Origin: Mesoflavibacter sp037029465
Lineage (GTDB): Bacteria; Bacteroidota; Bacteroidia; Flavobacteriales; Flavobacteriaceae
Direction: 5' to 3'
Assembly: GCF_037029465.1 (NCBI RefSeq)
Contig: NZ_JAYMEM010000009.1
Span: 124,001 to 188,000, forward strand
Length of the DNA stretch: 64,000 nucleotides
Made by a program: the position numbers and the translations under genes
Notes under the pieces: generated by a model
The model's input: only the letters and a program-made list of their open reading frames with translations
The model's database searches: none
What the model was told of the DNA's origin: nothing
Part shown: positions 52,598 through 61,028 of the stretch, in pieces
Numbering within the stretch: the stretch's first letter is position 1
How the letters are laid out: every line of letters starts with the position of its first letter

Positions 52598-52635
52598 AAA
52601 ATAAAAAAGCCAATTGATTTAACTCAATTGGCTTT
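52598..52635 (-). terminator. Terminator-like hairpin in front of ribF
   Basis: A perfect 12-bp stem (AAAGCCAATTGA / TCAATTGGCTTT) with a 6-nt loop is followed on the minus strand by TTTATTTTTGC. No minus-strand gene lies upstream of it, so it would stop either antisense transcripts from the protease region or ribF's own leader. Confidence 0.65.
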
Positions 52636-52734
52636 AGTTATTTATTTACTAAACTAATTTTTAGTAATCATATATTAAGTGAATTTAATGTTAAGGTTTT
52701 TTTGTATTTTTAAGAACTAATTAAAACAAAAACA

Positions 52735-55700
52735 ATGAGAAAACAACTACTATTACTTGCATTTTCTTTATTTTTTATTTCTGCTATTGCTCAAAACTCA
52801 TGGCAAAAGTTATCAAATAGTAAATTAGGAAGTGTTAACTTAAACAAGTTTGATTCTAACGGTTCAGCTTTATTTAATTTAGATATTGAATCGTTTAGAA
52901 CTTCATTACAAGGCGCTCCATTAAGGGCAAGTTCTAATGGTAAATCAAATAAAATAGTTTCAATACCTGATGAATCAGGAAGGCTAAATCAATTTAGAAT
53001 TGTAGAGGCTCCTGTCTTGTCTGAAGAGTTATCAGCTCAGTATCCTAATATTAAAACTTATTTAGGTTCTGATGTAAATGATGTTTCAACAAGAATTAGA
53101 TTTAGTGTCACTCCTTTAGGGGTTAATGTTATGATTACTTATCCTAATAAAGAAACTACATTTATACAACCTCTTTCAAGATTTTCAAACGTTGAACATG
53201 TAGTCTACAAAAGAAAATTTGTTAATGAAGATATAAGACCTTTTGAGTGCTTGACAGAAGACACTAAAAATAGAAACCAAGATTCAAGTTCATCTAGAAT
53301 AATGGATGCTAATGATCAATTGTTAAGAGATTATAGAATTGCTATCTCAACAACTGGAGAATATACTCAATTTTGGGATGATGGTAATGCAGGTAATGGA
53401 AATGCACAACAAGATGCTTTGGCACAAGTGGTTTCTACATTAAACAGAGTAAACGAAGTGTATGAAGTGGACATGGCTATAACTTTTACGCTTGTAACAG
53501 GTACAGAAATTATTTTCCCAAGTCCCTCTTCAGATCCCTATACAGGTAGCTTTAATACTCAATTGCAAAATGAATTAACATCTACAGTAGGAGAAGCAAA
53601 TTATGATATAGGTCATTTATTTGCTTATGCAGGTAATAATGGAAATGCAGGATGCATAGGATGTGTTTGTGTAGATAACCAAAAGGGAAGCGGGTTTTCT
53701 GCTCACTCTTTTTTAGATAATGATGGAGGAGCTTATATGTCAGATTTTTTTGATATAGATTATGTGCCTCATGAAATTGGTCATCAAATGGGAGCAAATC
53801 ATACATTTGCATTTAATACTGAAGGTTCAGGTGTTAACTCAGAACCAGGTAGTGGAACAACTATCATGGGGTACGCGGGTATTACAGGAGGTAACGATGT
53901 ACAAGATCATAGTGATCCTTATTTTCACTATCACAGTATTAATCAAATTCTAACTAATGTAGCTAGTGCTCCTAATAATTGTGCTACAACAACGCCAATA
54001 ACTAATAATCCTCCAGTTGCTAATGCAGGTTTGGACTACACAATTCCTAATGGTACAGCTTTTATTTTAAAAGGAGCTGCGACAGATTCAGACTCTGGAG
54101 ATATACTAACTTATACTTGGGAACAAATAGATAGTGGTTCTACAACTAATACATCTTTTGGACCAACGCATACAGGACCTGTTTGGAGATCTAGACCTCC
54201 AAGCACTAACCCAGATAGATACATGCCAATTGTAGAGCGTGTTGTAGCAGGGCAATTAACAGAAACGAATCCTACTGAAACTTTCGATAATAGCTCATGG
54301 GAAACAGTTTCTACTATTGGAAGAACATTAAATTTTGCTTTAACTGTAAGAGATAGATCAGAGTCAGGAGGAGTTGGGCAAACACCACAAAGTGATTTTG
54401 ATACTATGACAGTTACAGTAGATGGTAGTTCTGGACCATTTACAGTAACTTCACAAACATCTGCAGTTACTTGGGATGCTGGTTCTTCACAAACAATAAC
54501 ATGGGATGTTGCAGGTACAAATGCAGGAGCTGTAAACACACCTACAGTTAATATTAAACTCTCAACAGATGGAGGTTATACCTATCCATTTACATTAGCA
54601 ACGAATGTTCCTAATGATGGTTCTCATGATATTACTGTTCCTGTAACAGGAGGAGATACTTCTACAGCAAGAATAATGGTAGAAGGTAATAATAATATAT
54701 TTTACGCTATAAACTCAACAAACTTCAATATTCAAGAATCAGAATTTGTATTGACAGCAAACAATTCTCCTGTTGATGTATGTAGTCCTAATGATGCGGT
54801 ATTTAACTTTACTTATAATACATTTCTTGGTTTTTCTGGAACAACAACATTTTCTACTTCTGGATTACCAGCAGGTGCTTCTGCAACAATAAATCCAACT
54901 ACAGTTACTGCAGATGGGACTACGGTAACAGTAACAGTAACAGGTATTGGTAGTTTGTCTATAGGGAATTATCCGTTTACTTTAACAGGTACATCAGGAT
55001 CGCTTACTAGTTCAGCAAATGTTGAATTTAACGTTAACGATACAAGCTTTACTACTATTAATACAATAACTCCTGCATTAGGAGCTACAGATGTGGCGCC
55101 TTCAAATGCCGTGTTTACATGGGATTCAGATCCAAATGCTACATCTTACGAATTAGACATTGCTACAGATTCAGGCTTTTCTTCAATTGTAGATAGTCAA
55201 ATTTTAACTACTAATACCTATACTACAACTAGTTTAGCAACTCAAACTATGTATTGGTGGAGAGTAAGAGCTGTAAATGATTGTGGTAATGGAGCGTATG
55301 CTACTTCAGATTTTCAAACAGCTAATATAGCATGTAACATATATTCTTCTAGTGATACTCCGATTGCTATACCAGATGCTAGTGCTACAGGAATATCTTC
55401 AGTTATTACAGTTACAGATGTTAGTTCAATAACAGATATTAATGTAACAATCAATGTTACCCATACTTATGCATCAGACTTGACAATTTCATTAATAAGT
55501 CCTGCAGGAACAGAAGTGATTCTAAGTTTAGAGAATGGCGGGTCTGGAGAAAACTATACAAATACTGTTTTTGATGATGACGCAGCTAATCCAATTGCTA
55601 GTGGTGCAACACCTTTTACAGGAGCTTTTCAGCCAACAGAGGCTCTTTCAGTTTTAAATTCAGAATTCTCTTCTGGAGATTGGCAATTAAAAGTTGTTGA

Positions 55701-56703
55701 TAATTATGGCTTTGATACAGGTAATATAGAAAGTTGGTCTATAGAAATTTGTGGAGCACCTCAAAACGATACTGACGGAGACGGTATACCAGATGCATCG
55801 GATAACTGTGTTAACACTCCAAACTTTGATCAAGCAGATACAGATGGTGATGGTATAGGAGATGTTTGTGATGATGATATAGATGGTGATGGAATTTTGA
55901 ATGCATCAGATAATTGCGTTTACACACCAAATGCAGACCAAGCAGACACTGATGGAGATGGTGTAGGAGATGTATGTGATGTTGAGTGTACTGTCTATAG
56001 TGCAACAGATCTACCTATTACAATAGCTTCAAGTGGAGCTAACGCAAATTATACGTCTATAATTAATGTTACAGAAGATGCACCTGTTGCAGATGTTAAC
56101 GTAACAATAAGTATAGATCATGCTTGGAATAGTGATTTAGATATTTTCTTAATTAGTCCTCAAGGGACAATAGTTGAACTATCTACTGGAAACGGAGGAA
56201 GTTCTGATAATTATACGAATACTGTATTTGATCAAGATGCCAGTACACCTATAACAGCAGGAACAGCGCCTTATACGGGAGTGTTTGTTCCTGAAGGAGA
56301 TTTATCTGTGTTGAATGGAGAAATGTCTAGTGGAGATTGGACGCTATCAGTTGATGATACTTATGGTGCTGCAGATGGTGGTACAATACTATCTTTTGAT
56401 ATAGAGCTTTGTTTATTTAGCTCTTTATCTACAGATGAAGTAAGTTATAACAACTCACAGTTTAGTGTTTATCCAAACCCTAACAATGGAGAGTTCACTA
56501 TTAAAATGAAAAACTCTAATTTTAAAGAAGACTTAGATATATCTGTTTATGATGTAAGAGGAAGAAAGGTGTTTAATCAAAGTTTTAAAAATTCTAATGA
56601 TTTCTCTCAAACTATAAGGTTAGATAATGTAGAATCTGGTATGTATTTACTTAATGTTACAGATGGAGTTAATACAACAACTAAAAAACTTATTATAGAG
56701 TAA
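52735..56703 (+). CDS. T9SS-exported reprolysin-like zinc metalloprotease with P domains and TSP3 repeats
   Basis: The 1322-residue precursor has a signal peptide (about 1-19, ending AIAQN) and a propeptide. The metzincin catalytic domain (about 195-420) has the zinc site HEIGHQMGANH at residue 346, and a Met-turn-like TIMGYAG follows. Ig/Fn3-like modules span about 430-865. Two proprotein-convertase P domains (about 885-1003 and 1095-1210) flank Asp-rich thrombospondin type-3 calcium repeats (TDGDGIPDASDNCV, DIDGDGILNASDNCVYTP). The C-terminal 80 residues are a type A T9SS signal (FSVYPNPNNGEF, then ESGMYLLNV). It is a secreted protease, likely cell-surface or released. Confidence 0.93.
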   Translation: MRKQLLLLAFSLFFISAIAQNSWQKLSNSKLGSVNLNKFDSNGSALFNLDIESFRTSLQGAPLRASSNGKSNKIVSIPDESGRLNQFRIVEAPVLSEELSAQYPNIKTYLGSDVNDVSTRIRFSVTPLGVNVMITYPNKETTFIQPLSRFSNVEHVVYKRKFVNEDIRPFECLTEDTKNRNQDSSSSRIMDANDQLLRDYRIAISTTGEYTQFWDDGNAGNGNAQQDALAQVVSTLNRVNEVYEVDMAITFTLVTGTEIIFPSPSSDPYTGSFNTQLQNELTSTVGEANYDIGHLFAYAGNNGNAGCIGCVCVDNQKGSGFSAHSFLDNDGGAYMSDFFDIDYVPHEIGHQMGANHTFAFNTEGSGVNSEPGSGTTIMGYAGITGGNDVQDHSDPYFHYHSINQILTNVASAPNNCATTTPITNNPPVANAGLDYTIPNGTAFILKGAATDSDSGDILTYTWEQIDSGSTTNTSFGPTHTGPVWRSRPPSTNPDRYMPIVERVVAGQLTETNPTETFDNSSWETVSTIGRTLNFALTVRDRSESGGVGQTPQSDFDTMTVTVDGSSGPFTVTSQTSAVTWDAGSSQTITWDVAGTNAGAVNTPTVNIKLSTDGGYTYPFTLATNVPNDGSHDITVPVTGGDTSTARIMVEGNNNIFYAINSTNFNIQESEFVLTANNSPVDVCSPNDAVFNFTYNTFLGFSGTTTFSTSGLPAGASATINPTTVTADGTTVTVTVTGIGSLSIGNYPFTLTGTSGSLTSSANVEFNVNDTSFTTINTITPALGATDVAPSNAVFTWDSDPNATSYELDIATDSGFSSIVDSQILTTNTYTTTSLATQTMYWWRVRAVNDCGNGAYATSDFQTANIACNIYSSSDTPIAIPDASATGISSVITVTDVSSITDINVTINVTHTYASDLTISLISPAGTEVILSLENGGSGENYTNTVFDDDAANPIASGATPFTGAFQPTEALSVLNSEFSSGDWQLKVVDNYGFDTGNIESWSIEICGAPQNDTDGDGIPDASDNCVNTPNFDQADTDGDGIGDVCDDDIDGDGILNASDNCVYTPNADQADTDGDGVGDVCDVECTVYSATDLPITIASSGANANYTSIINVTEDAPVADVNVTISIDHAWNSDLDIFLISPQGTIVELSTGNGGSSDNYTNTVFDQDASTPITAGTAPYTGVFVPEGDLSVLNGEMSSGDWTLSVDDTYGAADGGTILSFDIELCLFSSLSTDEVSYNNSQFSVYPNPNNGEFTIKMKNSNFKEDLDISVYDVRGRKVFNQSFKNSNDFSQTIRLDNVESGMYLLNVTDGVNTTTKKLIIE

Positions 56704-56724
56704 GTTGTTAAAAATATATAAATA

Positions 56725-56754
56725 AAAAAAGGAAGCTATTTAGCTTCCTTTTTT
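56725..56754. terminator. Bidirectional terminator
   Basis: A perfect stem AAAAAAGGAAGCTA / TAGCTTCCTTTTTT with a minimal centre lies between the protease gene and the converging pth gene. It can act on both strands. Confidence 0.9.
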
Positions 56755-57385
56755 ATTTTCCATTGTAAGTATTCATTGTGTTATTGATGCCAGCAGTGCC
56801 AAAAGATTTAATAATTTCCAGGCTTTTATCTAGTCGCTCTGGTAGTTTTTGGTTTTCTTCTTCTTCCCATTCGCCTAAAACATAGTCTACTTGTTTTCCT
56901 TTACTAAAGGTGTCACTTATTCCAAATCTAAAGCGGTTGTATTTTGTAGTGTTTAATTTATCTTGAATATCTTTTAATCCGTTATGACCACCATCACTTC
57001 CTTTGGTTTTTAAGCGTAAGGTGCCAAAGGGTAAGTTTAAGTCGTCTGTGATAACAAGTAAATTTTCTAGCGGAATTTTTTCTTTAGTTAACCAATATTG
57101 TACGGCCTTACCACTAAGATTCATATAAGTACTTGGTTTTAAAAGTATAAATGTTCTTCCTTTAAATTTATAAGTAGTTACATCACCTAGTTTTACGGTT
57201 TCAAAAGTTAATTCTTCTTTAGATGCTAAGTGATCTAATATTTTAAAACCAATATTATGTCTGGTATTTGTATATTTTTCGCCAATGTTTCCTAAGCCAA
57301 CTACTAGAAATTTTTTCATAGGATTTTTTTCTTCAACTAAAACAGTTTGACTTCTTGTAAAGAGTTTTTTTAAGAATTTACACAT
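56753..57385 (-). CDS. pth: Peptidyl-tRNA hydrolase
   Basis: The 210-residue enzyme frees tRNA from stalled peptidyl-tRNA. The core starts MKKFLVVGLGNIGEKYTNTRHNIGF with the catalytic His of TRHNIG. The Asp of ITDDLNLPFG and GGHNGLKDI follow. The first 22 residues (MCKFLKKLFTRSQTV...) are an amphipathic extension that I recall from other flavobacterial Pth proteins, so I keep the early start. A shorter protein from the ATG at 57319 is the alternative. It follows rplY by 82 nt, with a terminator in between. Confidence 0.95.
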   Translation of the reverse strand: MCKFLKKLFTRSQTVLVEEKNPMKKFLVVGLGNIGEKYTNTRHNIGFKILDHLASKEELTFETVKLGDVTTYKFKGRTFILLKPSTYMNLSGKAVQYWLTKEKIPLENLLVITDDLNLPFGTLRLKTKGSDGGHNGLKDIQDKLNTTKYNRFRFGISDTFSKGKQVDYVLGEWEEEENQKLPERLDKSLEIIKSFGTAGINNTMNTYNGK

Positions 57386-57418
57386 GTTTTAGGTGTTTTG
57401 TTATTTTCAAAAATAAAA

Positions 57419-57446
57419 AAAGCATTCTGAATTAACAGAATGCTTT
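57419..57446 (-). terminator. Terminator of rplY
   Basis: An 11-bp stem (AAAGCATTCTG / CAGAATGCTTT) with a 6-nt loop runs on the minus strand into TTTTTTATTTTTG, right after rplY. Confidence 0.85.
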
Positions 57447-57467
57447 ATACTTTAACTGAATATTAGT

Positions 57468-58097
57468 CTATTCTTCAGTAGCTGCTTCAGTAGAGTCATC
57501 TGCTCCTTCTTCTCCATCTTCATCTTCGTCTTCATCAGCTACAGCCATAGATGCTCTAGAACGTCTTACTTGACATACTACAGTATTATCTGGATGCATA
57601 AATTTGAAGTCTTCGCTTTGTAATGCAGTGATGTATAATTTACTACCAATTTTTAATTCAGTAATATCTGCATCAATGTAATCTGGTAAGTTACCTGGTA
57701 AAGCTTTAACACGTAAACTACGTTTGTTTTTACGTAAAACACCACCATTTCTTACACCTCTAGAGTTACCTGTATAGTTAACAGGAATTTCCATAGTTAT
57801 TTCTTTATTCTCAAATAATTGATAGAAGTCAATGTGTAAGATATTATCTGTTACTGGGTGAAACTGAATGTCTTGTAAAATAGCATTGTAAGTGTCACCA
57901 TTTTCAAGCTCAATCACAACTGTATGCGCGTTTGGCGTGTATACTAGTTTTGAGAAGGCTAATTCTGGTGCAGAGAAATGCACTGGATTGTCTCCTCCGT
58001 ATAAAACGCAAGGAACCTGACCAGCATTACGTAAGGCTTTTGTTGCTTTTTTGCCCACGCTTTCTCTTTGAGATCCGTTGATTGTAATTGATTTCAT
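57468..58097 (-). CDS. rplY: 50S ribosomal protein L25/general stress protein Ctc
   Basis: The 209-residue protein is of the long CTC type. The N-terminal 5S rRNA-binding L25 domain (about 1-95) has RESVGKKATKALRNAGQVPC and HIDFYQ. The TL5-like C-terminal domain (about 100-180) has VNYTGNSRGVRNGGVL and ADITELKIGSKLYI. The tail is strongly acidic (ADEDEDEDGEEGADD), as is common in Bacteroidetes. It starts 29 nt after prs and is probably in the same operon. Confidence 0.96.
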   Translation of the reverse strand: MKSITINGSQRESVGKKATKALRNAGQVPCVLYGGDNPVHFSAPELAFSKLVYTPNAHTVVIELENGDTYNAILQDIQFHPVTDNILHIDFYQLFENKEITMEIPVNYTGNSRGVRNGGVLRKNKRSLRVKALPGNLPDYIDADITELKIGSKLYITALQSEDFKFMHPDNTVVCQVRRSRASMAVADEDEDEDGEEGADDSTEAATEE

Positions 58098-58126
58098 AAT
58101 TGTTATTTATATTTATTTAATTATTT

Positions 58127-59068
58127 CTACATTATAAATTTTGAACTTATAGATGCATTATGATGTACATTATGCATTACTTCTGCAAATAAATTTGCGC
58201 AGCTCAAAACTTTTACTTTTTTACTTTCTTGCTTAAGAGGAATAGAGTCTGTTACAATTAATTCTTCTAATCGAGAGTTTTCTAATCGCTCATAAGCGCT
58301 ACCTGATAAGATTGGATGTGTACAAATAGCTCTTACGCTTTTTGCGCCTCTTTCCATCATTAAATCAGCAGCTTTGGTTAATGTTCCAGCAGTGTCAACC
58401 ATATCATCTACTAAAACTACGTTTTTACCTGTAACGTCTCCGATAAGTTCCATATGAGAAATCACATTGGCTTTAGCGCGTTGTTTGTAACAGATTACAA
58501 CGTCACTTTGTAATGCTTTAGAGTAAGCATAAGCACGTTTTGATCCTCCCATATCTGGAGAAGCTATAGTTAAATTGTCAAGATTTAACTCTTTTAAATA
58601 CGGTAAAAATATAGTAGATGCAAATAAGTGATCTACTGGTTTTTCAAAGAACCCTTGTATTTGGTCTGCATGCAAGTCCATTGTTATAATGCGTGTTGCT
58701 CCTGCAGTTTCCAACATTTTTGCAACTAATTTTGCTGCAATTGGCACTCTTGGTTTATCTTTTCTGTCTTGTCTTGCCCAACCAAAATAAGGTAAAACAG
58801 CTGTAATGTGTCTTGCAGATGCGCGTTTTGCAGCATCAATCATTAACAACATTTCCATTAAATTTTCTGAGCTTGGATTTGTTGATCCAATGATGAAAAT
58901 TCTTGTACCTCTTATAGATTCTTCATATGAAGGTTGAAACTCTCCATCGCTATAGGTTGAGGTGATAATTTTACCAAGCTTAGTACCGTAAGCAGCCGCA
59001 ATTTTTTCTGCTAAAGCTTTACTTTGCGTTATAGAAAATATCTTTGCTTCTGTTGTTGTACTAGACAT
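58127..59068 (-). CDS. prs: Ribose-phosphate pyrophosphokinase
   Basis: The 313-residue enzyme makes PRPP from ribose-5-phosphate and ATP. GKIITSTYSDGEFQPSYEES is the family's opening region. RKDKPRVPIAAKLVA and MDLHADQIQGFF are the catalytic and regulatory loops. The PRPP-binding loop is VVLVDDMVDTAGTLTKA near residue 220. Length is typical. A perfect -7 box lies about 50 nt upstream, and the divergent tRNA-Leu gene starts 142 nt away. Confidence 0.96.
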   Translation of the reverse strand: MSSTTTEAKIFSITQSKALAEKIAAAYGTKLGKIITSTYSDGEFQPSYEESIRGTRIFIIGSTNPSSENLMEMLLMIDAAKRASARHITAVLPYFGWARQDRKDKPRVPIAAKLVAKMLETAGATRIITMDLHADQIQGFFEKPVDHLFASTIFLPYLKELNLDNLTIASPDMGGSKRAYAYSKALQSDVVICYKQRAKANVISHMELIGDVTGKNVVLVDDMVDTAGTLTKAADLMMERGAKSVRAICTHPILSGSAYERLENSRLEELIVTDSIPLKQESKKVKVLSCANLFAEVMHNVHHNASISSKFIM

Positions 59069-59118
59069 AGTAATGTGTTGTTAAGCAGCACTTAAGACTA
59101 CAGATTTTTAATTGGGTG

Positions 59119-59126
59119 CAAATTTA
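59119..59126 (-). promoter_or_regulatory. -7 promoter box of prs
   Basis: The minus strand reads TAAATTTG followed by C, a perfect TAnnTTTG, about 50 nt before the prs ATG. It should drive prs-rplY. Confidence 0.65.
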
Positions 59127-59191
59127 GTATAATTTTTGAGCTTTAAAAGATATTAGTGGCTATTTTTAGTATAAAAATTAAAAATTATAGT

Positions 59192-59199
59192 TAATTTTG
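59192..59199 (+). promoter_or_regulatory. -7 promoter box of tRNA-Leu
   Basis: TAATTTTG followed by C fits TAnnTTTG and ends 11 nt before the tRNA 5' end, suitable for a short leader. Confidence 0.6.
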
Positions 59200-59210
59200 C
59201 CGTCCAATTT

Positions 59211-59290
59211 GCTCAAGTGGCGGAATTGGTAGACGCGCCGGATTCAAAATCCGGTTCTTCGGAGTGCGGGTTCGATTCCCGCCTTGAGTA
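59211..59290 (+). tRNA. tRNA-Leu (anticodon CAA)
   Basis: The 80-nt gene folds fully: acceptor GCTCAAG / CTTGAGT (first pair G-U) with discriminator A, D stem GCG/CGC, anticodon stem CCGGA / TCCGG with loop TTCAAAA (CAA at 59245-59247), a variable arm of about 11 nt, and T arm GCGGG-TTCGATT-CCCGC. CCA is not encoded. Its 3' half is overlapped antisense by the serine recombinase gene, which marks it as the integration site of a mobile element. Confidence 0.96.
59244..59290. mobile_element. Integration site (att) of a serine-recombinase element in tRNA-Leu
   Basis: The recombinase stop codon and last 14 residues lie within tRNA-Leu. The stop TGA is antisense to the T before the anticodon and the first two anticodon bases. 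This is the pattern of an integrase fused to its tRNA target. No second copy of the tRNA 3' end was seen to the right in this window, so the exact crossover and the other end are unknown. Confidence 0.7.
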
Positions 59291-60797
59291 CTAATTGGGA
59301 CAAATCAATTTTTTTCGATTTGTCCCATTTTTTATTTCCTTTAAAATCCTTGTTAATACTAGAAATTTTTAAAAGTAGTGGATTGATGTCAGCGGTTCGA
59401 ACACTTTGATTTTCAAATTGGAAGTTTTTAGGGAAAATCGAACCGATTAATCTTCTCTTAAGATCTATATCGCTGTTATTGAATTGTTTATCAAAAGATT
59501 CAAGTTTCTTTAGACCATTTTTATAGATTGAAAGTATATCCTTTTGATTTTTCCAGTTTTGCTCAACGGCATTCAATTCAGACAATCTATTTTGATAACG
59601 CACTTTTGTACTTTTGTACTCTTCTCTATCAAAATCTCCATCTAAATAAAGATCTTGAAGTCTTTCTAACTTATGCTTTATGGAACTTACTTCTTCATAA
59701 TGTTTAGGACTCAATCTACTTGATTTAGTGAGACTTTTAAAACGGTTTTCAATAATCTTTTGCAATAACTCACTGGAGTTAGGATTTAGAGAAATCCCAC
59801 CTAAGAAATCATTGAACCAAGATTCTACTTCTTCAACTTTGTAGCGAGTACTACAAGGCTTTTCACAGTGATAATATGCGTAATACCGACTTCTTCCCTT
59901 TGAAGAACTTGCTTTAAGAGGTTTTAGGCAATTAGGACAAAGCACAAAACCTTTAAAGGGATATTTTTTATTGATTTTTTTGTGTCTAACTTGATATTGT
60001 CTTTTGCCACCATCAATATGAACTTGAACCTTTTCAAAAAGATCTTTTGTGATAAGTGGCTCGTGGATTCCCTTTATTACCCGCTCAAGCTCATCATTGA
60101 AAGCACTTAATATTATGTCTCCATGATAGATGGGGTTTCTGATTATTCTAGCAAATGCAGATTTACTTGTTTTGAAACCCTTACCTTTCAGTTTAATCAA
60201 TACTGTTTTTTGGGAATATAAACCTAGGCTAAGTAACTTGAACCCTTCTTTTATATACTTAGCATCTTTATTTGGAATTAAAATAGGTTTGTTTTGTTTG
60301 TCCCTTCCCATATCGTACCCTTTAGGAGGAGAAACTACATACCTTCCTTCCTTGAAAGCACGCCTAATTCCAGCTTTAACATTCAATGAGCGTCTTTGGT
60401 TTTCAACCTCAGGCATGGAAAGGTAAACTGCTAACATCAATCCCTGTTCAGGAATAGATAGGTCTAGAGGTTGTTCGATGGCGTTAACAAGAACTCCTAG
60501 TTCCGTGAACTCATTAATCTTGTTATAGGATTCAGAAGTATTACGAGAGAAACGATCCCATTTTGTAAAAAGAACTTGGTCTACTGATTTGTAGTTTTTT
60601 TTGATGTAAGACATCATTTTCTTGAACTCAGGACGATTGAAAGTCTTTGCTGAATGGTCTTCCTTGAATATAGAAATAACATTAAAATTGTTATTAGAAC
60701 AATAGCTGAGTAATTTCTCTTCTTGGTCTCGTAGTGAAAATCCCTTGTCAGCCTGCTCATCTGTGGAGACTCTTACATAGAGAAAAACATTTTTCAT
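59244..60797 (-). CDS. Large serine recombinase (integrase) reading into tRNA-Leu
   Basis: The 517-residue site-specific recombinase has an N-terminal resolvase fold with catalytic Ser11 in YVRVSTDEQADKG, and Arg residues in KWDRFSRN (about 79-86). The recombinase domain (about 140-255) contains GIRRAFKEGRYVVSPPKGYD. The zinc ribbon has Cys 287, 290, 311 and 315. A coiled-coil arm (about 365-430) follows. The last 14 residues, LKAGIEPALRRTGF, and the stop are encoded antisense to tRNA-Leu. It probably integrates and excises the element. The upstream small ORF ends 4 nt before its ATG. Tyrosine integrases are the usual users of tRNA genes, so a serine enzyme here is less common. Confidence 0.93.
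   Translation of the reverse strand: MKNVFLYVRVSTDEQADKGFSLRDQEEKLLSYCSNNNFNVISIFKEDHSAKTFNRPEFKKMMSYIKKNYKSVDQVLFTKWDRFSRNTSESYNKINEFTELGVLVNAIEQPLDLSIPEQGLMLAVYLSMPEVENQRRSLNVKAGIRRAFKEGRYVVSPPKGYDMGRDKQNKPILIPNKDAKYIKEGFKLLSLGLYSQKTVLIKLKGKGFKTSKSAFARIIRNPIYHGDIILSAFNDELERVIKGIHEPLITKDLFEKVQVHIDGGKRQYQVRHKKINKKYPFKGFVLCPNCLKPLKASSSKGRSRYYAYYHCEKPCSTRYKVEEVESWFNDFLGGISLNPNSSELLQKIIENRFKSLTKSSRLSPKHYEEVSSIKHKLERLQDLYLDGDFDREEYKSTKVRYQNRLSELNAVEQNWKNQKDILSIYKNGLKKLESFDKQFNNSDIDLKRRLIGSIFPKNFQFENQSVRTADINPLLLKISSINKDFKGNKKWDKSKKIDLSQLVLKAGIEPALRRTGF
59296..59327 (+). terminator. Terminator of tRNA-Leu, inside the recombinase gene
   Basis: An 11-bp stem TGGGACAAATC / GATTTGTCCCA with a 10-nt loop is followed by TTTTTTATTT. 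It lies just after the tRNA and also within the 3' coding part of the recombinase. Confidence 0.8.
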
Positions 60798-60801
60798 AGT
60801 A

Positions 60802-60945
60802 TTAAACTTTTTGGTTGCATATGATATCAGCGAAACATTCTAATATCAAAATTATCTCAGTTACTTCGCTATTATCAAAGGCGTTGTTATTATCTTTATT
60901 TAATATTTGTTTGGCAACATTGTGAAAACTGGTTTTCTGGTCCAT
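60802..60945 (-). CDS. 47-residue protein directly upstream of the recombinase
   Basis: A short frame begins MDQKTSFHNVAKQILNKDNN and ends FADIICNQKV. Its stop lies 4 nt before the recombinase ATG, so translation is likely coupled. The middle (SEVTEIILILECFADII) is a clear amphipathic helix. I recognise no family. Its place next to an integrase makes a recombination-directionality factor or a small regulator possible, without proof. A second short frame (61009-60896, 37 codons) overlaps it out of frame by 50 nt and is less likely to be real. Confidence 0.5.
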   Translation of the reverse strand: MDQKTSFHNVAKQILNKDNNNAFDNSEVTEIILILECFADIICNQKV

Positions 60946-61028
60946 CTCTGTTTGGATTGAAACCAGGCTTTGTTTTCAGGAACTGATTATGTTCTACGAT
61001 GTGTATCATTTTTGGAAATATTTAAGTA

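Noticed and set aside
60896..61009. Minus-strand 37-codon frame (MIHIVEHNQFLKTKPGF...) upstream of the recombinase
   Set aside because: It overlaps the better-placed 47-codon frame by 50 nt in another phase and is not spaced for coupling to any gene. I kept the other as the more likely gene.
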